Below, piece after piece: positions 1 through 9,654 of a DNA stretch of 64,000 nt (within the stretch, counting starts at the first letter, position 1; each line of letters starts with the position of its first letter). This stretch comes from Caulobacter sp. (GTDB lineage: Bacteria; Pseudomonadota; Alphaproteobacteria; Caulobacterales; Caulobacteraceae): assembly GCA_021741355.1 (NCBI GenBank), contig JAIOXZ010000020.1, forward strand, positions 1 to 64,000. Direction: 5' to 3'. The notes beneath the pieces were generated by a model. The model was given only the letters and a program-made list of their open reading frames with translations, ran no database searches and was not told where the DNA came from. The position numbers were made by a program, and so were the translations under genes.

Positions 1-526
1 CCGACGGCTTGAGGATGAAGGTGTTGCCCACCGCGATGGCCACGCCGAACATCCACATCGGGATCATGGCCGGGAAGTTGAACGGGGTGATGCCGGCGAC
101 CACGCCCAGCGCCTGGCGCATGGAATAGACGTCGATGCCGGGGCCGGCCCCCTCGGTGTATTCGCCCTTGAGCACATGCGGGATGCCGCAGGCGAACTCG
201 ATCACCTCCAGGCCGCGCTGGATGTCGCCCTTGCTGTCGGCGATGACCTTGCCGTGCTCGCTGGAGAGCAGCTCGGCGAGGTCCTGCATGTTGGCCTCGA
301 CCAGCCGCTTGAACTCGAACATCACCCGCGCACGACGCTGGGGGTTGGTCGCCGACCAGGCAGGGAAAGCCGCCTGGGCCGCCTGGACCGCCAGATCGAG
401 CTCGGCCGGCGTGGCCAGCTGGACCCGGGCCTGAACCTCGCCGGTGTTGGGGTTGAACACGTCGCCGAAGCGACCGGACGAACCGGTGAACGTCGCGCCG
501 TTCACGAAGTGGCTGATGTCACGCAT
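1..526 (-). CDS. mmsA: Methylmalonate-semialdehyde dehydrogenase (CoA acylating), N-terminal part, truncated by window edge
   Basis: Reverse-strand translation begins MRDISHFVNGATFTGSSGRFGDVFNPNTGEVQA and contains GITPFNFPAMIPMWMFGVAIAVGNTFILKPS, typical of MMSDH. Confidence 0.88.
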   Translation of the reverse strand, partial: MRDISHFVNGATFTGSSGRFGDVFNPNTGEVQARVQLATPAELDLAVQAAQAAFPAWSATNPQRRARVMFEFKRLVEANMQDLAELLSSEHGKVIADSKGDIQRGLEVIEFACGIPHVLKGEYTEGAGPGIDVYSMRQALGVVAGITPFNFPAMIPMWMFGVAIAVGNTFILKPS

Positions 527-662
527 GGCGGTCTCCCTGTTGCCGCCGGGGTATCATCCGGAGCCGGTCCGGCCAAAGCCCGAAAATGCGACCAAGGGTT
601 CCCGAAATTCCCGACGATCGGCCAATATTGACACTTTGTCATTTTTGACATTATGTCACCTG

Positions 663-1352
663 ATGAAACCGCCGGCGCCCCTCCCGACCTCCGACAAGCG
701 CGCCCGGACGCGCGACCAGCTTCTCGTCGCGGCCCAGCAATTGCTCGTGGAGCAGAACGCCGGCGCGCTGGGCATCCGCCAGATCGCGCTCAAGGCCGGT
801 CTCGTGCATGGCAGCTTCTACAACTACTACGCCGACGTCCCGGCGCTGATCGAAGACCTTTCAGGCCTGCTGTTCGCCTCCCACGCCACCCTCGTCGCGG
901 GACTGCGGAGCGGCGGGGACGATCTGGCGGCCACTTTCGCCCGGGTCACCCGACAGACCCTGCGGCTGATCCCGGACGGCGACGGCTATGGCCGGCTGCT
1001 GTTCGACGCGGGATTGCCGGTCGACCGGTTCGTCTCGGGCCTGCGCGCCGCCATGGGCGCCGACATCGCGGCCGGGGTGCGGCGCGGCGTGTTCGTCGCC
1101 GACGATCTCGACGTGACGATCAGCCTCGTCGCTGGCGGCATCCTCGGCGCCGCTGTCGATCTGCACCGTGGCGCCCTTCCGGCCCCGGCCATCGAGCCGG
1201 TCACCGCCCGCTTGCTCGAGACTCTCGGCCTGTCCGCGGCGGACGCCCGACGCCTCGCCTTCGCCGACGTCACCTTCATCACGCCGCCGTCCCTGCCCCT
1301 GCGCTGGCAGGACGTGCCGGCGCCCTTCCGGGAGGCGCTCCGTGCCTCATGA
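663..1352 (+). CDS. TetR/AcrR family transcriptional regulator
   Basis: N-terminal HTH (KRARTRDQLLVAAQQLLVEQNAGALGIRQIALKAGLVHGSFYNYYAD); ATG at 663 in ORF 444..1352. Confidence 0.85.
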   Translation: MKPPAPLPTSDKRARTRDQLLVAAQQLLVEQNAGALGIRQIALKAGLVHGSFYNYYADVPALIEDLSGLLFASHATLVAGLRSGGDDLAATFARVTRQTLRLIPDGDGYGRLLFDAGLPVDRFVSGLRAAMGADIAAGVRRGVFVADDLDVTISLVAGGILGAAVDLHRGALPAPAIEPVTARLLETLGLSAADARRLAFADVTFITPPSLPLRWQDVPAPFREALRAS

Positions 1353-2664
1353 CCTGATCGCCTTTCGACGCGGGGACCCCGGCTATGAAGCCGCCCGCCG
1401 CGCCGCGTCATTCAACGCCCGCCTGCCCGACCGCTTCCCCGAGATCATCATCCAGGCCCGGAGCGAGGCGAACGTCGAGGCTGCGGTGGCCCTGGCCAAC
1501 GCCAACGGCTGGACAATTGGCGTCCGCTCGGGCGGCCACAGCTGGGCGGCCAACCACATCCGCGACGGCGGCATGCTGCTGGACGTCTCGCGCCTGAATC
1601 GGGTCGAGGTCGACGCGGCGGCGATGACCGCCCGGGTCGGTCCCGGCTGCGAGGGCAATGCGATCAACAGCCTGCTGGCGAAGAAGAAGCTGTTCTTCCC
1701 CGTCGGCCACTGCGAGAGCGTCTGCCTCGGAGGCTATCTGCTGCAGGGCGGGTACGGCTGGAACAGCCGAGTACTGGGCAACGCCTGCGCCAGCGTCATT
1801 GGCATCGACTATGTCGGGGCGGACGGGATCGCCCGGCACGCCAGCGCGGAGGAGAACCCCGATCTGTTCTGGGCCGCTCGCGGCGCGGGTCCGGGCTTCT
1901 TTGCGGTCGTCACCCGCTTTCATCTGAAACTGACGCGCCGTCCGCGGGTGATCGGGGCGAAGGCCGCCTTCTACGGCATCGAACACCTCGAAGCGCTGGT
2001 GCGCTGGGCGCATGAGGTCGGCCCGCGCGTGCCGGACTCCATCGAGCTGATGATGCTGGTGTCGCGCAAGACCGACTTCGTGAAGGGCGCCGGAATCACC
2101 GTAGTCGCGCCGGTGTTCTCCGACAGTCTGCGGCAGGCCTGGCGTGACCTCGCCTTCATGAAGACCCTGCCGCCCGGCGCAACACGGAAGACCCCCTTCC
2201 TGCCGACCACCGTCAAGGCGATGACCCGGCAGGTGATGGGGCACTATCCGGCCGACTGGAACTACGCCGTCGACAACATGTGGACGCACGCGACGGCGGA
2301 CCAGCTGCTGCCCGGCATCCGGCGGATCGCCAAGACCCTGCCGGCCGCGCCGTCGCACATGCTCTGGATGAACTGGGCGCCGCCGACCGGTCGGCCCGAC
2401 ATGGCCTACTCACTGGACGACCAGACCTACATCGCCCTCTACGGCGTCTGGAAGGACGAGGCCGACACGCCGACCGCCTCGACCTGGGCGCGGGACAACA
2501 TGGCGGCCATGTCGCCGCTTTCGACCGGGGTCCAGCTGGCTGACGAGAACCTCGGCGCCCGGCCCGCGCCGTTCCTCGCCGAGCCCAATATGGCGCGGCT
2601 GGACGCCCTGCGGGCGAAGCACGATCCGCAAGGGCGGTTCTACCCCTACATGGGACGGGTCTGA
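1342..2664 (+). CDS. FAD-binding oxidoreductase, berberine-bridge-enzyme type
   Basis: VRSGGHSW and FPVGHCESVCLGGYLLQGGYG (likely His/Cys flavin attachment positions), C-terminal BBE-like FYPYMGRV; GTG start overlaps upstream TetR by 11 nt. Confidence 0.85.
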   Translation: MPHDLIAFRRGDPGYEAARRAASFNARLPDRFPEIIIQARSEANVEAAVALANANGWTIGVRSGGHSWAANHIRDGGMLLDVSRLNRVEVDAAAMTARVGPGCEGNAINSLLAKKKLFFPVGHCESVCLGGYLLQGGYGWNSRVLGNACASVIGIDYVGADGIARHASAEENPDLFWAARGAGPGFFAVVTRFHLKLTRRPRVIGAKAAFYGIEHLEALVRWAHEVGPRVPDSIELMMLVSRKTDFVKGAGITVVAPVFSDSLRQAWRDLAFMKTLPPGATRKTPFLPTTVKAMTRQVMGHYPADWNYAVDNMWTHATADQLLPGIRRIAKTLPAAPSHMLWMNWAPPTGRPDMAYSLDDQTYIALYGVWKDEADTPTASTWARDNMAAMSPLSTGVQLADENLGARPAPFLAEPNMARLDALRAKHDPQGRFYPYMGRV

Positions 2665-3494
2665 TGGCGCTGCATCTGGGCTGGAGCGACAGCGATCTGG
2701 CCACCCTGCCCTGGGCCAGGTTCTGGAACCCGCAGCTGGCGCCCCTGCCCGAACGGGCGCGCCGCGCGCTGGAGCGCGGGCAACTGGCTCCGCCGATGCT
2801 GACGCCGCTCGCCGAGGCGGGCCCCGGCCTGATGGGCGATGGCGAGGGACTCGAGGACGGCTACGCCCTCACGCCCGACGGCGGCATGCGCGTCGCCATC
2901 CTGACCGACATGCCGGGCGTCACGCCGGCGATGATCGACTGGTGGTTCGGCTGGCACGGCGACCAGGCGGCCAAGTACAAGCTGTGGCATCCACAGGCGC
3001 ATGTGCATGTCGCCTGGCAGGCAGAGCCTCCCGTGGGCAGCGAGGGACGGGCCCGCTACGTCGGCCAGACCTCGATCGTCGACGAGTACATCGGCAGCCG
3101 GCTGCTCAAGGGCGCGATCCGTTTCGTCGACCCGGCCAGCCTCGGGTACGCCGACGCGCGCCTGGCCGATCCCGAGCAGGCGACGGCCGTCTGCGCACGC
3201 ACCGGTCTGGCGGGCAGTCCGCTGGACATCGGATGGCTGGCGCACAGCGTGGTCAGGACCGGCTCGGGCAGCGTGATGCGTTCACGCTTCTGGTTCGGCG
3301 GCGTCCATATCGCCTCGCGCGGAGGACCGGTCGGCGGGCTCGCCCAGGCAATGGCCCGGCGGCTTCTCCGGTTCAGCGAGAGCGAAGCGCGCGCGCTCCT
3401 GACCCATTGCGCCGAAGAGATGCAGCACCTGGCGAGCTTCCTGCCGGCGCTCCATGCCGCCGAGACCGGAGCGTCGTCGGCCTCTACTGCGTGA
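2664..3494 (+). CDS. DAPG hydrolase (PhlG)-like zinc-dependent C-C hydrolase
   Basis: DWWFGWHGDQAAKYKLWHPQAHVHVAW and C-terminal HCAEE (HxxxE) resemble the PhlG family; start overlaps oxidase stop. Confidence 0.75.
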   Translation: MALHLGWSDSDLATLPWARFWNPQLAPLPERARRALERGQLAPPMLTPLAEAGPGLMGDGEGLEDGYALTPDGGMRVAILTDMPGVTPAMIDWWFGWHGDQAAKYKLWHPQAHVHVAWQAEPPVGSEGRARYVGQTSIVDEYIGSRLLKGAIRFVDPASLGYADARLADPEQATAVCARTGLAGSPLDIGWLAHSVVRTGSGSVMRSRFWFGGVHIASRGGPVGGLAQAMARRLLRFSESEARALLTHCAEEMQHLASFLPALHAAETGASSASTA

Positions 3495-3842
3495 CGGTGT
3501 AGCGGCTGGTTCCGCCGGCGACGACGTTCATCCGCTGCTTGGCGTCGCCGACGCCAAGCGCACCGGCGGCCACGTCCCAGCAGCCGGCGGAGACCTGGAA
3601 CTGGTAGCTGCGGCCCTGCGGGATCGACACGCCGTCCGGCAGCCGGTTCAGGCCGTAGGTCGAGGCGTTGCAGTCGGAGATCAGCACCACCCCCAGGGCT
3701 GGCGGGTCTGGTTGACGACCGAGATCACGCCGGTCGGCTCGCCGGGCCGGATCAGCGGCCCTCCGGTGATCATGCCGGCGCAGCCCGACAGCAAGGCGGC
3801 GGCGGTCGACAGGGCGAGCGTCAGGCGAACGGTGCGGATCAT
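3484..3842 (-). pseudogene. Small putative lipoprotein with apparent 1-nt frameshift
   Basis: Frame 1 encodes MIRTVRLTLALSTAAALLSGCAGMITGGPLIRPGEPTGVISVVNQTRQPWG then stops; frame 2 continues VVLISDCNASTYGLNRLPDGVSIPQGRSYQFQVSAGCWDVAAGALGVGDAKQRMNVVAGGTSRYTVTQ; junction at C5 run 3690-3694. Confidence 0.7.
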
Positions 3843-3911
3843 GGCGGGAACTCCGGGTTCGGCCCATCCTGTGCAGGACCCGCTGCCGTCACATCCTTTG
3901 AAAGGGGGTAG

Positions 3912-4961
3912 TCAGCCGGCCGAGACCCGCACCTCGGCTGTGCCGCCGACCAGCCGTCCGACCTTACGCGACGCCACAAATCCGACCGCCTTGACCTGGG
4001 CCAGCACCGCGTCGGCCCGGTCGGCGGCGACCGCGATCAGCAGTCCGCCGCTGGTCTGGGGATCACAGAGGACATCGCGGCGCCAGTCCGGGAACCCGTC
4101 CGGCAACCGCACCGCCTCGCCATAGCTGGCCCAGTTGCGCGTCGAGGCGCCGGTCCGCACGCCGCCCGTGGCGAGCGCCTCGACACCGGCCAGCAGGGCC
4201 GGGGCGTCAGCCTCGATCTCGGCGGCGAGGCCCGCGCCGCGACACATCTCCAGCAGATGGCCCAGAAGGCCGAAGCCGGTGACGTCGGTGACGGCATGGA
4301 CGCCCGGCGTCTCGCTGAGCGCCGCGCCGACAGTGTTGAGCTGGGTCGTCGAGGCGATCATCGCCTCATAGCCGCCCGCCGGCATCCGCTCCTGCTTGAA
4401 GGCGGCGCTGAGGATGCCGACGCCGAGCGCCTTGGTCAGGATCAGCACGTCGCCGGCCTTCGCGCCGCGATTGGTCAGCACCCGGTCCGGATGGACCAGC
4501 CCCAGGGCGACCAGGCCGTAGATCGGCTCGACGCTGTCGATGGAATGGCCACCGGCGATCGGCACACCCGCCGCCGCGCAGACCGAGGCGCCGCCGGCCA
4601 GGATCTGCTGGATCGTCTCGACCGGCAGCCGGTCCACCGGCATCCCGACGAGCGCGAGGGCGAAGATCGGCGTCGCCCCCATGGCGTAGACGTCCGACAG
4701 GGCGTTCGTCGCGGCGATGCGGCCGAAGTCGAACGGGTCGTCGACCACCGGCATGAAGAAGTCCGTCGTCGCCACCAGCGCCTGGTGGTCGTTCAGCCGC
4801 CAGACCGCCGCGTCATCCGAGGTCTCGGTCCCGACCATCAGGTTCGGGAACACCGCCGCGGCGGGGGTCCTGGAGAGAATCTCGCGCAGCACCGCCGGCG
4901 CCAGCTTGCAGCCACACCCGCCGCCATGGGCCAGGGAAGTCAGTCGCACGGGTTCGGACAC
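3912..4961 (-). CDS. selD: Selenide, water dikinase (Cys form)
   Basis: MSEPVRLTSLAHGGGCGCKLAP... VATTDFFMPVVDDPFDFGRIAATNALSDVYAMGA; active-site Cys codon is TGT, not TGA. Confidence 0.95.
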   Translation of the reverse strand: MSEPVRLTSLAHGGGCGCKLAPAVLREILSRTPAAAVFPNLMVGTETSDDAAVWRLNDHQALVATTDFFMPVVDDPFDFGRIAATNALSDVYAMGATPIFALALVGMPVDRLPVETIQQILAGGASVCAAAGVPIAGGHSIDSVEPIYGLVALGLVHPDRVLTNRGAKAGDVLILTKALGVGILSAAFKQERMPAGGYEAMIASTTQLNTVGAALSETPGVHAVTDVTGFGLLGHLLEMCRGAGLAAEIEADAPALLAGVEALATGGVRTGASTRNWASYGEAVRLPDGFPDWRRDVLCDPQTSGGLLIAVAADRADAVLAQVKAVGFVASRKVGRLVGGTAEVRVSAG

Positions 4962-5053
4962 GGGTGATATCTCCGGAAGGGTCGCCGCTTCATATTGAAC
5001 GACAGACGCGAAGTCCCCTACAGCGGTGGGCCAGAAGGCGGGAACAGGTATTC

Positions 5054-6112
5054 ATGTCGCGCATCCAGCCGATCCAGACCGCTGACTCCGCCACCCTGGC
5101 GACGTTCGGGACGATCATCGATGTCCGCAGTCCGGGTGAGTTCGCGCTCGATCATCTGCCGGGCGCGATCAACCTGCCGGTGCTGACCGACGCCGAACGG
5201 GCCGAGGTCGGGACGATCTATGTCCAGGAGTCGCGGCTCAAGGCCAACCGCATCGGGGCCGCCCATGTCGCCCGCAACATCGCCCGCCACCTCGATACCG
5301 TGCTGGCCGACATGCCGCAGGCGTTCGCGCCGCTGGTCTACTGCTGGCGGGGCGGGTCGCGGTCGGACTCGATGGCGACGATCCTCGCCAAGGTCGGCTG
5401 GCGGACCAGCCTGCTGGTCGGCGGCTACAGGACCTATCGCCGGCATGTGCAGGCCCGGCTCTACGACGAGACCTGGCCGCTGAACCTGGTGCTGCTGGAT
5501 GGCGACACCGGGACCGGCAAGACGGAGATCCTGACCGCCCTCGCCGCCCGGGGCGTCCAGACCCTCGATCTCGAAGGCATGGCCGGCCATCGCGGTTCGC
5601 TGTTCGGCGGCCTGCCGGGCCGGCCGCAACCTAACCAGAAGGGCTTCGAGTCGGCGCTTCTCCGCGCCATGGAGGCGCTGGATCCGGCGCGGCCCATCGT
5701 GGTCGAGGCGGAATCCAGCCGGATCGGCGACCTGATGGTCCCGCCGGCCCTGTGGGCGCGCATGCTGGCGGCGCCGCGTATCGAGATCTCGGCCGAGCGG
5801 CCTGAGCGCGCGCGCTATCTGGTGCGCGCCTACAGCGACATCACGGCCAGGCACGACCTGATCGAGGCGATGCTGGAACGCCTGCCCGTGCACCCGAGCC
5901 AGAAGCGGCTGGAGGGGTGGCGCGGCTGGCTCGCCTCGGGCGACTACGGCGCGCTGGCGGAGGCGCTGATGGAACTGCACTACGACCCCGCCTATCGCCG
6001 CGGCCGCCGCAAGGACGGTCGCGCGCCGATGGCCGATATCGCGCTGGAGCGGCTGGATGAGGTGTCATTTGCCGAGGCGGCGAACCGCATCGTCCATCTT
6101 GTAGAACCCTGA
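5054..6112 (+). CDS. mnmH: tRNA 2-selenouridine synthase
   Basis: Rhodanese domain (IIDVRSPGEFALDHLPGAINLPVL, YCWRGGSRSDSM) plus P-loop GDTGTGKTEIL. Confidence 0.94.
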   Translation: MSRIQPIQTADSATLATFGTIIDVRSPGEFALDHLPGAINLPVLTDAERAEVGTIYVQESRLKANRIGAAHVARNIARHLDTVLADMPQAFAPLVYCWRGGSRSDSMATILAKVGWRTSLLVGGYRTYRRHVQARLYDETWPLNLVLLDGDTGTGKTEILTALAARGVQTLDLEGMAGHRGSLFGGLPGRPQPNQKGFESALLRAMEALDPARPIVVEAESSRIGDLMVPPALWARMLAAPRIEISAERPERARYLVRAYSDITARHDLIEAMLERLPVHPSQKRLEGWRGWLASGDYGALAEALMELHYDPAYRRGRRKDGRAPMADIALERLDEVSFAEAANRIVHLVEP

Positions 6113-6122
6113 CGCAGGAAAT

Positions 6123-6163
6123 GGGGACACGTACGGATTTCTGCGAAATCCGAACATGTCCCC
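6123..6163. repeat. Imperfect palindrome/hairpin between convergent genes
   Basis: GGGGACACGTACGGATTT-CTGCG-AAATCCGAACATGTCCCC, 16/18 arm match. Confidence 0.8.
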
Positions 6164-6169
6164 TTTGGC

Positions 6170-7405
6170 CTAGAGCAAATCGCCGCCGCAGGCGCCGGCG
6201 GTGGTGCCGGTGGCCTGGAAGGCCTTGATCACGTTGCGGCCGGTGGTCCAGCGGTGGACCTCGTCCGGACCGTCGACCAGCCGCTGGCTACGGATGTGGG
6301 TGTACCAGCGGGCCAGCGGGGTGTCCGTCGAATAGCCGAGCGCGCCGTGCAGCTGGATCGCGGTGTCGACCACCCGATGGACCATGTTGGCCAGATAGAC
6401 CTTGGCGATGCCGTTCTCCTGGCGCAGGTCCAGGCCCTTCTCCGCCTTGTAGGCGATGTGCAGCAGCATCAGCCGGGCGATGTAGATGTCCTGCGCGCAG
6501 TCGGCGAGCATGAACTGGACGCCCTGCCGCTCGTGCAGCGGCTTGCCGAAGGTCGAACGCTGGGTGACGTGGGCCACGGCCAGGTCGAGGGCGCGCTGGG
6601 CCATCGAGACGTTGTGCATGCCGTGGCGCAGACGACCGTAGGCCAGACGGTGCTGGCCCATGTTGAAGCCGTTGCCTTCACCGCCGAGCAGGTTCTCGGC
6701 CGGCACGACCAGGTCCTTGATCTCGATCTCGGAGTGGCCGCCGCCCAGCACGTGGGACAGTGGCCCCTCGGCGGCCATGGTGCCGATGTCGCGCACGATG
6801 CGGTAGCCGGGGTTGGGCAGCTCGACGATGAAGGTCGAGAACTGCTGGTGCCGCGGCGCGCCCGGATCGGTCTTGGCCATCACCAGGGCGATGTCGGCGA
6901 CCGAAGCGGCCGAGGAGAACCACTTCTCGCCGTTGAGGACGTAGTTCTCGTTGCCGTCCTTGACGGCCGTGGTCTGCATGCCCGTGGCGTCGGCGCCGGC
7001 GGCCTTTTCGGTCATCGAGTAGCAGATGCGCTTCTCGCCGTTCAGCAACGGCTTGAGGAACTTCTCCTTCTGGTACTCGGTGCCGTGCGCCAGCAGGGTC
7101 ATCATGGTGGCGTCGTCGGGCCCCTGGGTGTTCATCGACAGGGCGCCGAGATAGCTCTCGCCCAGTTCCATCTGGACCAGGGCGTTGGCCAGGGGGCCGA
7201 GGCCCATGCCGCCATGCTCGACCGGAATGAACGGGCACCACAGACCCTGGGCGCGGGCCTTTTTCCGCAGTTCGCCGAGGATGGTCTTGTAGTCGCCGCC
7301 GTCCAGCAGCGCCTTTTCAGCCGGTCGGCACTCGTCGTTGACCCACTGGCGGACCTTTTCGCGGATGGCCTTGGCCTCCGGCGGAATCTCGAAGTCGATG
7401 GACAT
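6170..7405 (-). CDS. Acyl-CoA dehydrogenase family protein
   Basis: CYSMTEKAAGADATGMQT, QLHGALGYSTDTPLARWYTHIRSQRLVDGPDEVHRWTTGRNVIK. Confidence 0.92.
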   Translation of the reverse strand: MSIDFEIPPEAKAIREKVRQWVNDECRPAEKALLDGGDYKTILGELRKKARAQGLWCPFIPVEHGGMGLGPLANALVQMELGESYLGALSMNTQGPDDATMMTLLAHGTEYQKEKFLKPLLNGEKRICYSMTEKAAGADATGMQTTAVKDGNENYVLNGEKWFSSAASVADIALVMAKTDPGAPRHQQFSTFIVELPNPGYRIVRDIGTMAAEGPLSHVLGGGHSEIEIKDLVVPAENLLGGEGNGFNMGQHRLAYGRLRHGMHNVSMAQRALDLAVAHVTQRSTFGKPLHERQGVQFMLADCAQDIYIARLMLLHIAYKAEKGLDLRQENGIAKVYLANMVHRVVDTAIQLHGALGYSTDTPLARWYTHIRSQRLVDGPDEVHRWTTGRNVIKAFQATGTTAGACGGDLL

Positions 7406-7441
7406 CGGTTCTCTCCCTTATCTGTTCTGATTTTCTGTAAT

Positions 7442-8248
7442 TCAGCTGTAGGACGCGGCGCCGAAGTTGCCCAGCGCGTCACCCGCGCCGTCGCCGCAGC
7501 CCGAGCCGCCGTCGACCGGCAGGATCGCGCCGTTGATGTAGCGGGCGGCGTCGGAACTCAGGAACAGGGCGGCCTCGCCGATCTCGTCCTTTGTCCCGTA
7601 GCGGCGCATCGGCACGCGGGCCTTCACCCGCGCCTCGGCTTCCGGCGTCGTGGCCAGACGGGCCATGCCCTCGGTGTCGGCGATCGGCCCCGGCGAGATG
7701 GCGTTGACCCGCACGCCGGCGGGACCCCACTCCAGCGCCAGACACTGGGTCAGCATGTTGATGCCGGCCTTGGCTGCGCAGACGTGGGCCTGGAACATCG
7801 AGGCGCGGGTCGCCTGGCCCGCCGTGATCGAGATCAGCGAGGCGCCCGGCTTGCGCAGGAAGGCGAACGAGGCCCGCAGCACGTTGAAGGTGCCGATCAG
7901 GTCGATGTCGACGACGGTCTTGAAGCCGTTGGCGGACATGCCCAGCGCCGGGGCGACGAAGTTGCCCGCCGCGCCGGAGATCACCGTGTCGATGTCCCCG
8001 AATTTGTCGTGTGTGGCCTTCAGCGCGGCCTCGACGGCGGCGTAGTCGCGCACGTCGGCGGCGATGCCGATGGCCCGGCCGCCGTTGATCTCCGCGATCT
8101 CCGCAGCGGCGATGGCGATCTTCTCCGGACTGCGGCTGATCAGGGCGACGTTGGCCCCTTCACGCGCGAAGCAGCGGGCGATGCCCAGGTTGATGCCGCT
8201 CGATCCGCCCGCGACGAACAGCGTCTTGCCGGCCTGACTGTTTCCCAT
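7442..8248 (-). CDS. SDR family oxidoreductase
   Basis: TLFVAGGSSGINLGIARCFAREGANVALISRS, RVNAISPGPI; ATG at 8248. Confidence 0.9.
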   Translation of the reverse strand: MGNSQAGKTLFVAGGSSGINLGIARCFAREGANVALISRSPEKIAIAAAEIAEINGGRAIGIAADVRDYAAVEAALKATHDKFGDIDTVISGAAGNFVAPALGMSANGFKTVVDIDLIGTFNVLRASFAFLRKPGASLISITAGQATRASMFQAHVCAAKAGINMLTQCLALEWGPAGVRVNAISPGPIADTEGMARLATTPEAEARVKARVPMRRYGTKDEIGEAALFLSSDAARYINGAILPVDGGSGCGDGAGDALGNFGAASYS

Positions 8249-8393
8249 GGTCTCTCTCCCTGTTGCGCCAATGATGAGGGGGCGCCCCATGGGAAGACAA
8301 GCGCGAGGGTCCGCATTGACGTCAGGGATTTGAGTCCGGCGGTCCGTCGACCCGAGCGTTCCCGCGCAGGCGGGGATCCGGCAACTGGAAATC

Positions 8394-9533
8394 TCAGATC
8401 GGCGCGGTCCAGACTTCCAGCTGATTCACCCGCTCCACCCGGCGGCCTGTCTTCAGCGTCGCCAGATCGGACAGGCCGGTTTCCGACAGCAGCGCATTTA
8501 ATTCAGCAGTGTCGCCGATCGCGTCCTGGACCTTTTGCAGCAGCCAGAGCCGATAGGGCATGACCCCGACCTCGATGGTTTCGCCGCGCCAGTCGAAGGC
8601 CACCCGGCCGATCACCCGCTCGGAACTGCGGGCCAGGCCGCTGGTCCCGGGCTCCAGATCCGGCCGCTCCGCCAGCCAGGCGTTGGCGAAGCCGACATAG
8701 GCGCGGACCTCCGGCAGATAGTCCTCGGCCACGAACCGCAGCAGCGCCCTCAGCGTGTCCGGCACGCCGTCATCGGGGAACAGGTCGGGAGCAGGGTAGC
8801 CGTACTCGCCGCTGTCGAGGTCGGCGGCGTTCATCCGCTCGACCCAGCGCCAGACCCTGTGCGCCTTGCGCTTCATCAGATCCGCCGGATACGGATCCCG
8901 GCCCAGGTGGGCGTACAGCGGCGCGATCAGGCCGTAGTCGCCGATGGTCGGTCGCCCGCCCAGCAGGTACGGCGAATGGGCCAGATGGGCGTCGAACAGG
9001 GCGAGGAATTCCTCGTAGGCCGCCTCGACCAGCGGGATCGACGCCTCGTTGACGCCGAAGGAGGCCATGGCCTTGCGCATGCGCTGGGCGGCGAACTGGA
9101 ACACCCCGGCCCCTTCGGACGGGTCCGCGCCCGGAGTCGCCAGACCGGCGGCGAAGTCGAGGCCGACGAAGGGCAGGTTCACCGCATCGAAATTCCAGCG
9201 GTAGTGCATCGCGGGGCGCAGCAGGCCCTCCCCGCCGAACAGTTCGAAGATCTGCCCGATCAGGCGGTGGCGCGGTGTCTGGGGAAACGTCGGCCAGCGG
9301 GCGAGGCCATCGGCCTCCATCCGCTCGATGATCGCCGACCCGTCCTGGGTCAGTTCGCCGTCGTTCGCCTCCAGCACCGGGATGATCCAGCGGCCGATCT
9401 TCGGGACGACTTCTTCGCGAAAGCGCGGCTCGCCGGCGGCGCGGTTCTCGAACGGCACGCCGTTCTTGATCAGCCAACTGCGGGCCTTGGCGGTGTAGAG
9501 CGACCCCGGCGTGCCGTAGAGTCTGTAGGTCAT
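8394..9533 (-). CDS. Glutathione S-transferase family protein
   Basis: MTYRLYGTPGSLYTAKARSWLIKNGVPFE thioredoxin-like N-terminus, GST C-terminal helices. Confidence 0.8.
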   Translation of the reverse strand: MTYRLYGTPGSLYTAKARSWLIKNGVPFENRAAGEPRFREEVVPKIGRWIIPVLEANDGELTQDGSAIIERMEADGLARWPTFPQTPRHRLIGQIFELFGGEGLLRPAMHYRWNFDAVNLPFVGLDFAAGLATPGADPSEGAGVFQFAAQRMRKAMASFGVNEASIPLVEAAYEEFLALFDAHLAHSPYLLGGRPTIGDYGLIAPLYAHLGRDPYPADLMKRKAHRVWRWVERMNAADLDSGEYGYPAPDLFPDDGVPDTLRALLRFVAEDYLPEVRAYVGFANAWLAERPDLEPGTSGLARSSERVIGRVAFDWRGETIEVGVMPYRLWLLQKVQDAIGDTAELNALLSETGLSDLATLKTGRRVERVNQLEVWTAPI

Positions 9534-9654
9534 GGCCGTTCCCCCGTGCGCGGCCCGACTATCTGCATGGGCCGTGTCAATTGATCAAGCGCGCCGCACT
9601 TGGCTGACCGAGGGTCAGGGAGTCATTGTGCAGGCAACGAACAGGGAGCGAGCC

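Noticed and set aside
3912-4961. SelD as a selenoprotein
   Set aside because: Active-site residue is encoded by TGT (Cys) in GGGCGCK, no in-frame TGA
8340-8390. Possible extra repeat half-element (CGTTCCCGCGCAGGCGGGGATCCGGC)
   Set aside because: Only a short stem and no matching second arm; insufficient evidence for a full element
6254-8563. 769-aa plus-strand ORF
   Set aside because: Antisense to acyl-CoA dehydrogenase and SDR genes; composition artefact
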